64,000 nucleotides of DNA from an uncultured Ruminococcus sp. GTDB taxonomy: Bacteria; Bacillota; Clostridia; Oscillospirales; Acutalibacteraceae. Location of the stretch: contig CADAYK010000006.1 in NCBI GenBank assembly GCA_902792105.1, forward strand, positions 1-64,000, in the 5' to 3' direction. A program made the translations under genes and the position numbers. Within the stretch, counting starts at the first letter, position 1. The number at the start of each line of letters is the position of its first letter. The notes under the pieces are model-generated. The model saw only the letters and a program-made list of their open reading frames with translations, made no database searches and was not told the DNA's origin. Below are positions 17,201 to 23,798 of the stretch, one piece after another.

Positions 17201-20169
17201 GCCTCTGTCTTGAAGCCGTCGAGAACCTTTTGCTGCTCTTCGGGGAGCTGTAAAGCGTCGCGTACAGTTTTTGCCGATCCTCCAAGCAGATTGAGAGTGT
17301 ATTGCAGCTGAGCGGTGAAATTCTCGATCACAGCATCCTCAAACAATTCCGAGGAGTACTGGATCATAAAGTGAAGACCTTTTTCCCCCTTGCGTATAAC
17401 AATGCCTATATCGCGGCTCATTTTTTGCAATGGTGAATACAGCTCCACGCTTAAACCGTCCCTGTCGTATGCAGGCGGATTCCACATAAAGTTAACGCTC
17501 ACGTCAAAAATCGGATTCCTGCTTTCGTCACGCTGCTTTACAAATTCTCCCACAACATCCTCAAACGGCAGATAAGCGCCGTAGGTAGCGTTGCGCACGG
17601 CGGTGCTGACAGACTGCAAATAGTCATTGAGATCTAAAGAGCGTACAGGCTTGACCCTCACCGGAGCGGTGTTTACAAACATACCGATAACATTCTCCGC
17701 TTCCGCGGCGCGCATATTGGTCGGAATGCCGAGCACAACATCCTCGGAGGCAGTGTACTTGCCGAGCACCATAGAAACCGCCGAGAAAATCAGCTCAAAT
17801 TCCGTTACGCTGAAGCGGCGCGCTGTGTTGTCGATGGATTTCAACTGTTCGTTGGTGTAATCAAATTTAATTTCCCTGTCGGACAAGGGATGCACCTTCG
17901 GGCGCTTACCTTTAACGGGCATTTCGTTAACAGGCACTCCGTCTGCGAAAAGCTTGCGGTAGAACGCCATTCCGCTCTCGTATTTTTCGCTTAAGCTGTC
18001 ATCGTACAAATCGGATAAATCTATCTCTGAGGCTGTTATCTCATTTCCGTTTAATCCGTCGATCAGTTCCTTTGTAAATGTCTTTGCCGAACCGCCGTCA
18101 AAAGCGATGTGATGGATCGCCAAATGCAAAATCACACTGCCGTCGTCAACAGCATACAGGAAAGGACGAACAGGGATGGCTGTATTAAGGTTGAACGGCT
18201 CGGCGTAGTTATCTATAATGTTAATTACTTCCTCACGCGAGGCGGCTGTTTTTTCAGTAATAACGGGCAGCTTGTCTGTTAAAATACGCACAGGCAGACC
18301 GTTTTCCTCGCCGTAATACGAGGTAAAGGCTTCATGAGCTTTGAATACGGCATTAAGCGAGCTTTTAACGGTTTCAATGTCCGAGCCCTTAATAACAGCG
18401 GCTATGTTGAGGTTATATACAGTTGAGTTTTCGTTGAGTTTTTGTTCCAAATACATTCCGCGTTCAGACGGTGTAAGCGGATAAACCCTGACCTTTTCTG
18501 CTCTCTTTACGCGATTCTTTTTGCCTGCCTTGTTAATCAACAGGCGTTCGATCATCCGCGGAGTTTTTCCGGCGAAAATATCGGAGGTGGCAATTTTGTA
18601 AATGCCGCATTTATCCGACACCATGGCGCACTTGATCGAGTCGCCGCCGAGCGCGAAGAAATCATCGTCTACTCCGACGTTCTCAACACCGAGAACCTCC
18701 TCAAAGGCAGAGCAAAGCACCTTCTGCATATCGGTTTCGGGCGCTATATATTCGTTCTTAAAGCTGCCTGCCTCGGGTGCTGTAAGCGCGTTTCTGTCAA
18801 GCTTTCCGTTTTGATTTACCGGCAGCTTGTCAAGCTTTACAAAGAACGCCGGGATCATATATGGAGGTAACTTTTGGGATATTGCTTTTTTCAAATCGTC
18901 GGCGTCAACAGGTGAATCTTCAACATAATAAGCAACAAGATACACCTGTCCGTAATTATTTTTAAAATCCTTAATTGCAGCGTCGTGAATTCCGTCGGTC
19001 TGTTTTATAATCGTTTCTATTTCACCGGGCTCAACACGCTGACCGTTTATTTTGACCATCCAGTCCTTGCGGTTTAAGTAGATTATGTTACCGTCATCAT
19101 CCTTTTTGACTATGTCGCCTGTTTTAAGCAGCTTGGAAAACCCGTCACGCTGAGCGAAAGGATTGTCAACAAAGGTCTTTGCCGTTTGTTCGGGCAAGCC
19201 GACATAACCGTCCGCGAATATTCCGGCAAGGCACAGCTCGCCCTCGTCGGCTTCTTCCCCGTTATCATCAAGAATATATGTGCGAATATTGCCTATGGGC
19301 TTACCGATAGGTGTGTTTTCATAGGGCTTGTCAATTTTGAAAGCGAGCGCCGCCGAGGCGGACTCGGTCTGTCCGTAAAATACGATCAGGTCAAATTCAT
19401 CACTGTAGATTCCCGAAACGCGTTCGCTGCCGGTCACCACGGTTTTCAGGCTGTTGCCTTTTTGCTTGAATACCTTGAGCATTTTGGGGCTGATAAAGGT
19501 ACGGTTTATTTGATGTTCTTCAATAAAATCCGCAAGCAGCACAGGGTCGCGCATAGCTTCAAACGGCATTAGATAAGCCGTTATTCCGGCGCAAAGCGGA
19601 GCGAAAACACCCTGAACAGACGCAACAAAGGTAAACGGTGCGCCTAACGCCGCGCGTGAGCCCTTGGGCGACTTGGTGTAATCGTTGTAACGGTTTACGG
19701 AATCCGTAATGCTCGCGTGCGAGTGCAGCACGCCTTTGGGCTTTCCGGTGGAACCGGAAGTGTATATCAAAAGTGAAGGATCCGAAGGCTCGGGAATAAC
19801 GATTTCGCTAAACGGAGTTTCGCTTTCGATCCCGCGCAAAAATTTAGCGTTAATCACTGCCTTGGCTGAGCAGTTGTCACGGATAAATTCCAAACGGTCC
19901 TCGGGATAAGCCGGGGACAGCGGAGCAAACGCCGCGCCGACCATCCAAACCGCGTACATCGCCGCTATGTATTCCTTGTTACGCGGCAGTTCAATGGTAA
20001 CAAAATCACGGTTTTTAATGCCTAATCTGTTAAGCTTTGCAGCAATTTTGCGCGCGTAATCATCAAGAGTGCGGTAGGTAAAGTAATTATTTTTCCCCGA
20101 ATCCATAATTATGGTAAAATCCGGGAATTTACTTACATTCTGCATAATTTGGCTGATAATACTGTTCAT
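14236..20169 (-). CDS. Two-module NRPS with terminal thioester reductase (A-PCP-C-A-PCP-R)
   Basis: A 1977-residue nonribosomal peptide synthetase. Domains in order: A1 (1-470, core IYTSGSTGKPKG at 135-146); PCP1 (475-545, pantetheine Ser511 in LGGDS); C (560-970, HHIAFDG at 686-692); A2 (1000-1480, IYTSGSTGKPKG at 1141-1152); PCP2 (1490-1565, Ser1529 in IGGTS); and a reductase (about 1600-1977) with Rossmann motif GATGYMG (1613-1619) and the YTSSK catalytic pair. Such reductases release the chain as an aldehyde or alcohol. By alignment to PheA, the A1 position that binds the alpha-amino group is Val182, not Asp, so A1 may load a non-amino acid. A2 keeps Asp1192 and has Lys1196, which may favour an acidic side chain. 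Gut Clostridia are known for NRPS pathways making peptide aldehydes and pyrazinones; whether this is one of those families needs comparison. No phosphopantetheinyl transferase is in the window. Confidence 0.93.
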   Translation of the reverse strand: MNSIISQIMQNVSKFPDFTIIMDSGKNNYFTYRTLDDYARKIAAKLNRLGIKNRDFVTIELPRNKEYIAAMYAVWMVGAAFAPLSPAYPEDRLEFIRDNCSAKAVINAKFLRGIESETPFSEIVIPEPSDPSLLIYTSGSTGKPKGVLHSHASITDSVNRYNDYTKSPKGSRAALGAPFTFVASVQGVFAPLCAGITAYLMPFEAMRDPVLLADFIEEHQINRTFISPKMLKVFKQKGNSLKTVVTGSERVSGIYSDEFDLIVFYGQTESASAALAFKIDKPYENTPIGKPIGNIRTYILDDNGEEADEGELCLAGIFADGYVGLPEQTAKTFVDNPFAQRDGFSKLLKTGDIVKKDDDGNIIYLNRKDWMVKINGQRVEPGEIETIIKQTDGIHDAAIKDFKNNYGQVYLVAYYVEDSPVDADDLKKAISQKLPPYMIPAFFVKLDKLPVNQNGKLDRNALTAPEAGSFKNEYIAPETDMQKVLCSAFEEVLGVENVGVDDDFFALGGDSIKCAMVSDKCGIYKIATSDIFAGKTPRMIERLLINKAGKKNRVKRAEKVRVYPLTPSERGMYLEQKLNENSTVYNLNIAAVIKGSDIETVKSSLNAVFKAHEAFTSYYGEENGLPVRILTDKLPVITEKTAASREEVINIIDNYAEPFNLNTAIPVRPFLYAVDDGSVILHLAIHHIAFDGGSAKTFTKELIDGLNGNEITASEIDLSDLYDDSLSEKYESGMAFYRKLFADGVPVNEMPVKGKRPKVHPLSDREIKFDYTNEQLKSIDNTARRFSVTEFELIFSAVSMVLGKYTASEDVVLGIPTNMRAAEAENVIGMFVNTAPVRVKPVRSLDLNDYLQSVSTAVRNATYGAYLPFEDVVGEFVKQRDESRNPIFDVSVNFMWNPPAYDRDGLSVELYSPLQKMSRDIGIVIRKGEKGLHFMIQYSSELFEDAVIENFTAQLQYTLNLLGGSAKTVRDALQLPEEQQKVLDGFKTEAEAELDETLLHKMFERSAAENSEKTALIAKDATLTYRELNEKANIAAHNLIDRGIKTGDSVALLLPRESCFFACMFGVNKAGASFIPCDPQYPADRINHIIDDSEASFIITTKDKLSDYPADKAIDVDEILDGEKTENPDVTMSDRDLSYMIYTSGSTGKPKGVMLRHRGICNYLTAHPANSHIYYLKNNITSYLSVTTVSFDMSFKEHTAAFCNGKTLVFAAEDEMNDPRALAELMKKYNVDCINATPSRLQQYMDYEPFKNALAKCKLVMSGGEGYPISLRDEIKKCSKDIKIVNTYGPTEITVSCNAADLTNADYVTVGRPLLNYHEIIVDKFGDALPYGVTGELYIGGTGVAKGYKNLPEKTAEAFVEFNNARMYRSGDYAKWDRYGNVMILGRLDNQVKLRGLRIELGEIEGLIAAQPNIKKVAVIIRKLNGQDNLCAYFTAGSEIDIDALRDELKKHLTHYMVPTAYLQLNEMPVTANGKTDVKMLPDPVPVSLGEYAAPANATEEFFCESFKKALKLDRVGATDDFFEIGGTSLIVTSVVLDASENGFEITYGDVFKYTTPRALAELFKDGEVNDTGKLFDFDNYDYTKINELLSQNTVDAFKSEPLRELGNVMITGATGYMGAHLLAEFLKNENGKAYCMIRKGKFDTARERLENIMFYYFGTDYEKEFEERVEVLNGDVTDYKYFEPFEALPVNTVFNCAANVKHFSNGTDIEDINVGGAVNCVKLCEKTGARLIHFSTVSVSGTTDDVEKLSRRELDEQSLYFGQTLDNKYTSSKLLGERKVLEAAAEGLDAKVIRVGTLAARESDGEFQINFLTNNFMGRLRSYSLLGCFPYAMIENQVCMGPIDRSCEAFLKLAKTPQACCVFNAVNNHTLPLGDIIRQMNKNGNNIEFVEYDVFAAALNEAQKDPDKAAILSSMTAYMNTAHGKKIAALPCSAHYTTQILARMGFFWNASNEKYVNDFINVLRGFLFFRKDNLKR

Positions 20170-20207
20170 AAAAACTGACCCCTCTTTTTAATTATGTTAT
20201 ATACTTT

Positions 20208-20236
20208 ATTATAATACACTTTCCGAATAATGTCAC
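20208..20236 (-). promoter_or_regulatory. Sigma-A promoter of the NRPS operon
   Basis: On the minus strand, -35 GTGACA and -10 TATAAT are separated by exactly 17 bases, only one mismatch from consensus. The -10 box lies about 40 bases before the NRPS start codon, whose ribosome site is GAGGGG. This argues for transcription by the housekeeping sigma factor. Confidence 0.75.
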
Positions 20237-20246
20237 GTGTTTTTTT

Positions 20247-20269
20247 GTTAAAAATAACGGATTTTTAAC
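20247..20269. promoter_or_regulatory. Dyad upstream of the NRPS promoter, candidate operator
   Basis: Perfect 8-bp inverted repeat GTTAAAAA/TTTTTAAC with a 7-bp spacer, ending 11 bases upstream of the -35 box. The position suits an activator site; an AT-rich UP element is the alternative. No regulator gene for it is visible. Confidence 0.45.
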
Positions 20270-20460
20270 AGCAATTCGGATCGTGCCTTACAGTTAAAAA
20301 GTATAGCATACAGACTGTACCAACACTGTGACAAATCCGTGATCACAACGCTCGAAAAATAATTTGTGAGGGGTAAATGCCGGAAAACCGGGTAAACCGA
20401 TTATACCACAACGTGAATGGAAACAATGAGCGTGAAGGTCGCGAAAGCAGGAAGAAATAA

Positions 20461-20592
20461 TCGGATGGCACATGGGTATACATACGCCTAAATGCCAAGC
20501 CGGTTGACTATGATTTGAACACGCTGATTCAGGAGAACCGGCAGAAGATGAAAGCGGTTACGGATAGAATCACGGAGAAGTATTTTGGTTAG
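20461..20592 (+). pseudogene. Degraded coding remnant, unidentified
   Basis: The plus strand encodes an open stretch ending NAKPVDYDLNTLIQENRQ then KMKAVTDRITEKYFG and a stop, with no start codon or ribosome site in frame. A neighbouring frame upstream (around 20428-20492) also reads protein-like, which suggests a frameshifted 3' end of a lost gene. I do not recognise the family. Its isolation beside tRNA genes fits a decayed mobile-element passenger, but that is inference. Confidence 0.4.
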
Positions 20593-20598
20593 AACACA

Positions 20599-20634
20599 AA
20601 CAATCCCTCACTCTATTCTGAGTGAGGGATTGTT
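20599..20634. terminator. Strong hairpin, probable terminator
   Basis: Perfect 15-bp stem AACAATCCCTCACTC with its complement and a 6-base loop. It is followed by ATCTTT rather than a clean T-run. It begins seven bases after the stop of the remnant and may have been its terminator. Confidence 0.6.
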
Positions 20635-20640
20635 ATCTTT

Positions 20641-20671
20641 AAAGAAAAGAGACGGTTAAAAAACCGTCTCT
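20641..20671 (-). terminator. Terminator of the tRNA-Gln/tRNA-Pro transcript
   Basis: Stem GAGACGGTT/AACCGTCTC followed on the minus strand by TTTTCTTT, three bases after the CCA end of tRNA-Pro. Confidence 0.85.
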
Positions 20672-20673
20672 AA

Positions 20674-20750
20674 TGGTCGAGGTGACAAGATTCGAACTTG
20701 CGACCCCATCGTCCCGAACGATGTGCGCTACCAAACTGCGCTACACCTCG
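20674..20750 (-). tRNA. tRNA-Pro (anticodon CGG)
   Basis: A 77-base cloverleaf on the minus strand with encoded CCA. The acceptor stem pairs CGAGGTG with CACCTCG; the D arm is GCGCAGTTTGGTAGCGC; the anticodon arm is CATCG-TTCGGGA-CGATG; and the T arm contains GTTCGAATC. The anticodon reads CGG, decoding CCG. Confidence 0.95.
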
Positions 20751-20781
20751 AAGTAAAACAGCCCCGAATAATCGAGGCTGA

Positions 20782-20855
20782 TGGCTGTGGAATAGGGATT
20801 CGAACCCCAACAAACAGAGTCAGAGTCTGTCGTGCTACCGTTACACTATTCCACA
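20782..20855 (-). tRNA. tRNA-Gln (anticodon CTG)
   Basis: A 74-base cloverleaf on the minus strand with encoded CCA. Acceptor TGTGGAA pairs with TTCCACA; the anticodon arm ACAGA-CTCTGAC-TCTGT gives anticodon CTG, decoding CAG; the T arm has GGTTCGAATCC. It lies 31 bases before tRNA-Pro and shares its promoter. Confidence 0.95.
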
Positions 20856-20887
20856 AAATATGTTGCTTCTCGTTCGCAACAATAATT

Positions 20888-20916
20888 ATTATAAAGCATA
20901 GATTTAAAAATGTCAA
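20888..20916 (-). promoter_or_regulatory. Consensus promoter of the tRNA pair
   Basis: Perfect -35 TTGACA and -10 TATAAT with a 17-base spacer on the minus strand, ending about 33 bases before tRNA-Gln. It lies just after the dnaI-like stop codon. Confidence 0.9.
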
Positions 20917-20925
20917 TACCTTTTT

Positions 20926-21912
20926 TTATTTTTTTCTGATTCTTACATCTTTTCCAACAAAATCAAGCTTTGTTGACTCTCCGACTATTCTTGATACAAA
21001 CCTTTGGGTATAGACTTTTTCAAGCTCGCTGAGCGTCAGGTTGGTGTTGATGATCAACGGCTTGTGTCTGAGCATCCGGGCGTTAAAGATATTGTAAAAC
21101 TGGGCGACGGTAAACTGCGTTTTAAACTCGGTTCCGAGGTCGTCGATTATAAGCAGATCGCAGTCTGTAAGCAAATCGGCAAGCGATTCGTCGTCTGAGC
21201 GGGAAAAATACTGTTTTTCGAGCTTTTGGGCAATTGCCGGCGCGGACACATAAACAACGCCGTAGCCTCGGCGGATCACATCGTTGGCTATAGCGAGCGA
21301 CAGGTGGGTTTTCCCGAGTCCCGTCGCTCCCCTCATAAGAATGCTTTCGGATGAAGCCGTAAAGCTTGCGGCATAGCTTTTGCAAAACTTAAAAATCTTC
21401 TCCATAAGCTGATACGGCGACATTCCAAGCTGATAATCAACTTGCTTATCGTAATAATCAAGCTTGAATGAATCAAAGGTTGAAAGCGACAGCGGCGCTG
21501 TGCGGTTAAGCTCGTCGCACGCCGCGCTAACAAGCGCCTGCTTTAAGCAAGAGCACACAACCGTTCTGCCGTCTGTATCATAATAACCGGTATCATTGCA
21601 TTTTTTGCAGTTGTAGTCAGGTTCAAGAGCATTTTCGGGATAGCCGTATTTTGCAAGCAGTTCTTTAAGCTCGCGCTGCATTGCAAGGTTGCTGTCGCGC
21701 AGCTTCTCCATTTCGGAAACCACATCTCCTCCCCTGAGCACGGCGCGTGCAGCCTGCACTCCGCTGTTTGTAATCCCTTTGTCAAGCTCACGCGCGCGCG
21801 GACATTTTTCAAAAAACTCCGCTTTTGTGCGTTCAGCCTGCTTTTCAGCCTTTATTCTTCTTTCAAAAAGTTTGTCCGCCGCTGATTTTTGTACAGTGCT
21901 GTTAAACCCCAT
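20926..21912 (-). CDS. DnaI/DnaC-like replicative helicase loader ATPase
   Basis: A 328-residue AAA+ protein expected to load the DnaB-type helicase during initiation or restart. The N-terminal part carries a zinc-binding cluster, CKKCNDTGYYD...CSC, near 100-121. The ATPase has Walker A GATGLGKTH (about 195-203) and Walker B LLIIDDLGTEF, followed by the sensor region NTNLTLSEL. GAGGAT lies before ATG 21912. It is encoded nine bases after the DnaD-domain gene, the usual Firmicutes pairing for primosome assembly. Confidence 0.9.
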   Translation of the reverse strand: MGFNSTVQKSAADKLFERRIKAEKQAERTKAEFFEKCPRARELDKGITNSGVQAARAVLRGGDVVSEMEKLRDSNLAMQRELKELLAKYGYPENALEPDYNCKKCNDTGYYDTDGRTVVCSCLKQALVSAACDELNRTAPLSLSTFDSFKLDYYDKQVDYQLGMSPYQLMEKIFKFCKSYAASFTASSESILMRGATGLGKTHLSLAIANDVIRRGYGVVYVSAPAIAQKLEKQYFSRSDDESLADLLTDCDLLIIDDLGTEFKTQFTVAQFYNIFNARMLRHKPLIINTNLTLSELEKVYTQRFVSRIVGESTKLDFVGKDVRIRKK

Positions 21913-21921
21913 TTTTTATCC

Positions 21922-22944
21922 TCATTCTATGTAATCAAGTGTGTTGATTTTTTCAAGCTCTTTTATATCGTAAGAAGCGTTTGATTGTTTTTCGGGCTTT
22001 GACGTCTTTGACTCGAACTCTCTGAGCTCTTCAAGGTTAAGTATATTTGAAGCGTGCCAGCGCCTGAGGATACCGTCAATGTAATTCCATTTGATCGTGT
22101 TGTGCTTGTCAACACAGCGTTCATAGGCCTCGCGCAGCATCGCCTGCGAAAACTTCCATTCCCCCACCCACTTTGAGCTGTATTCAAGCTGTTTTTTTGT
22201 AGGAGAACCGGCGTTTTTTAATCCGAATGCCGAGGAAACTATCGAAAAGCTTTTGCTTGCCTGATGAGCCTGACGGATTTTATCGTCCGCCGCCTCAACT
22301 GAATTTATCCCCTCGTCCGCCCATGACACACCGATTTTTTCCACCGTTCGCATATTAGCCTTATCTATGCTTATGCAATACTGGATAAGCATAAGGATTA
22401 CGTCAAGATGAAGTCCGCAGGTGTCCTTGAGCATCAACAACGTTGCCGTATCCGAGTTTGACAAGGTTTTACCGAGCGCCGCCTGTGCCTCCTGAACAAG
22501 AATTTTAAGCTCATTGTCTACGGCAAGCCTTTGTGCGGTAAAAACATAATCGGGCTTTTGCGGCTTTGTTACAACAAACCTCTTCTTTGCTTCATTTACA
22601 TCGCGCGCGATTTCGCCGGCTGTTTGCGCCTGCTGTTTAGGCTGTACCGGTTCTTCTTTTTGTACGGGTTTAACCGGCTCGGCTTGTACCGGAGTGAAAT
22701 CGCCGTCAGCCTTTTCAAATATGCCCATGCTTACCCAATACTCCAAAGCCTCGGGAATGTCGGTAACGTTTACTCCCGTAGCCGCTGATATGCTGTTTTT
22801 ATCAAGCTGTCCTCCGGCGTTTCTCAAAACATAAAGTAAAACCTTTAGCTTTACCCCGTCCGAAAACTTTAAGCCTTCGTCCACTACCTTTGAAGGCACG
22901 GCAAAAACCGAATTCCAAGCTCCCAAATTTATCTTAACTGACAT
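21922..22944 (-). CDS. DnaD domain replication initiation protein
   Basis: A 340-residue primosomal protein. The N-terminal winged-helix part (about 20-80) includes SAATGVNVTDIPEALEYW; a proline/glutamine-rich linker follows (about 85-110); the DnaD C-terminal domain region (about 150-310) includes LLMLKDTCGLHLDVILMLIQYC and the characteristic KWNYIDGILRRWH. It likely remodels DNA and hands over to the helicase loader encoded immediately downstream. AGGAAG precedes ATG 22944. A palindromic repeat begins 16 bases upstream, so the promoter must lie within or beyond that repeat. Confidence 0.9.
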   Translation of the reverse strand: MSVKINLGAWNSVFAVPSKVVDEGLKFSDGVKLKVLLYVLRNAGGQLDKNSISAATGVNVTDIPEALEYWVSMGIFEKADGDFTPVQAEPVKPVQKEEPVQPKQQAQTAGEIARDVNEAKKRFVVTKPQKPDYVFTAQRLAVDNELKILVQEAQAALGKTLSNSDTATLLMLKDTCGLHLDVILMLIQYCISIDKANMRTVEKIGVSWADEGINSVEAADDKIRQAHQASKSFSIVSSAFGLKNAGSPTKKQLEYSSKWVGEWKFSQAMLREAYERCVDKHNTIKWNYIDGILRRWHASNILNLEELREFESKTSKPEKQSNASYDIKELEKINTLDYIE

Positions 22945-22959
22945 TATATCTACTTCCTG

Positions 22960-23034
22960 TAATACTAATTCCCGATTGAAGGCAGACTTATATACAGTAA
23001 AGATTGTCTGCCTTTTTATTTGGTATTAGTATAA
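22960..23034. repeat. Small palindromic repeat (MITE-like), copy A
   Basis: Begins AATACTAATTCC and ends GGTATTAGTATA, nearly inverted ends. An inner stem AGGCAGAC/GTCTGCCT encloses an 18-base loop. The end motif ATTAGTATA recurs 18 bases further on (23043-23051), suggesting a second partial end. It carries no open frame. It matches copies at 33.7 and 48.6 kb. Confidence 0.75.
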
Positions 23035-23107
23035 TGTGGTAAGGATTAGTATATCACATAATTTTCAGTTTGAAATAAGAAAATAGAATTATCTTGATTT
23101 TTTTCGG

Positions 23108-23137
23108 AAAACTAAAAGAGCCGCTTTAACGGCTCAA
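23108..23137 (-). terminator. Terminator after thrH
   Basis: Stem GAGCCG/CGGCTC with an AAAG-type loop, followed on the minus strand by TTTTAGTTTT. Confidence 0.75.
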
Positions 23138-23164
23138 CTTAGTTTAAATATTCAAACTGTGTTC

Positions 23165-23770
23165 TCAGCTGTTCACAACTTCCCTGATTGCATTTAAAAG
23201 CTCGTCATAGTTTTCAAACGCCGGAAGGTCGGGGTTGTCTTCCTTGATCTTATCCGGGCTCTTGAACAAAAAGCCTGCCTTGCTTGCTTTGATCATTCCG
23301 AGATCGTTGTAGCTGTCGCCGCCGGCGATCGTGTCGTAACCGATAGACTGCAAAGCCTTTACGGTCGTGTACTTGGAGTTTTCAACTCTCATCTTATAGT
23401 CGGTAACCTCGCCGTTTTCGCCGATTACAAGCGAGTTGCAGAAAATCGTAGGCCAGCCGAGCTTTTTCATTAACGGCGAAGCAAACTGTGTGAATGTGTC
23501 GCTGAGGATTATAACCTGGCAGAACGAACGCAGCTCGTCAAGAAACTCCTTCGCGCCGGGCATAGGATCAATTGTTGCGATAACATCCTGAATCTCTTTT
23601 AAGCCGAGTCCGTGCTCCTTCAAAATTCCGATTCTGTATTTCATCAGCTTATCATAATCGGGCTCGTCGCGTGTTGTCTTTTTAAGCTCCTCAATGCCGG
23701 TAGCCTTAGCGAAGGCGATCCAGATCTCGGGTACCAATACCCCTTCAAGGTCAAGACAAGTTATATACAT
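23165..23770 (-). CDS. thrH: Bifunctional phosphoserine phosphatase/homoserine phosphotransferase ThrH
   Basis: A 201-residue HAD-superfamily enzyme. The N-terminus CLDLEGVLVPEIWIAFAKATGIEELKKTT closely matches ThrH of Pseudomonas, including the catalytic Asp pair region DLEG in place of the usual DxDGT. Later motifs are ILSDTFTQF (HAD motif II) and GGDSYNDLGMI (motif IV). ThrH dephosphorylates phosphoserine and can transfer phosphate to homoserine, linking serine and threonine synthesis. AAAGGAAG precedes ATG 23770; prfB starts the same strand upstream with a 28-base gap, so they probably share a transcript. Confidence 0.88.
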   Translation of the reverse strand: MYITCLDLEGVLVPEIWIAFAKATGIEELKKTTRDEPDYDKLMKYRIGILKEHGLGLKEIQDVIATIDPMPGAKEFLDELRSFCQVIILSDTFTQFASPLMKKLGWPTIFCNSLVIGENGEVTDYKMRVENSKYTTVKALQSIGYDTIAGGDSYNDLGMIKASKAGFLFKSPDKIKEDNPDLPAFENYDELLNAIREVVNS

Positions 23771-23798
23771 AGTAAATTCTTCCTTTCGTGCAAATGTA

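Larger units (their letters stand above)
20170..20673. other. Region between the NRPS operon and the tRNA genes
   Basis: About 500 bases without an intact gene. From left to right it holds the NRPS promoter, an upstream dyad, a degraded coding remnant (about 20400-20592), a perfect 15-bp hairpin and the tRNA terminator. The base composition of the remnant differs from the AT-rich surroundings, suggesting a relic of an inserted element. Confidence 0.6.

Noticed and set aside
20723..21013. Open frame across the tRNA-Gln and tRNA-Pro region
   Set aside because: The sequence is accounted for by two tRNA genes, their promoter and the end of the dnaI-like gene.
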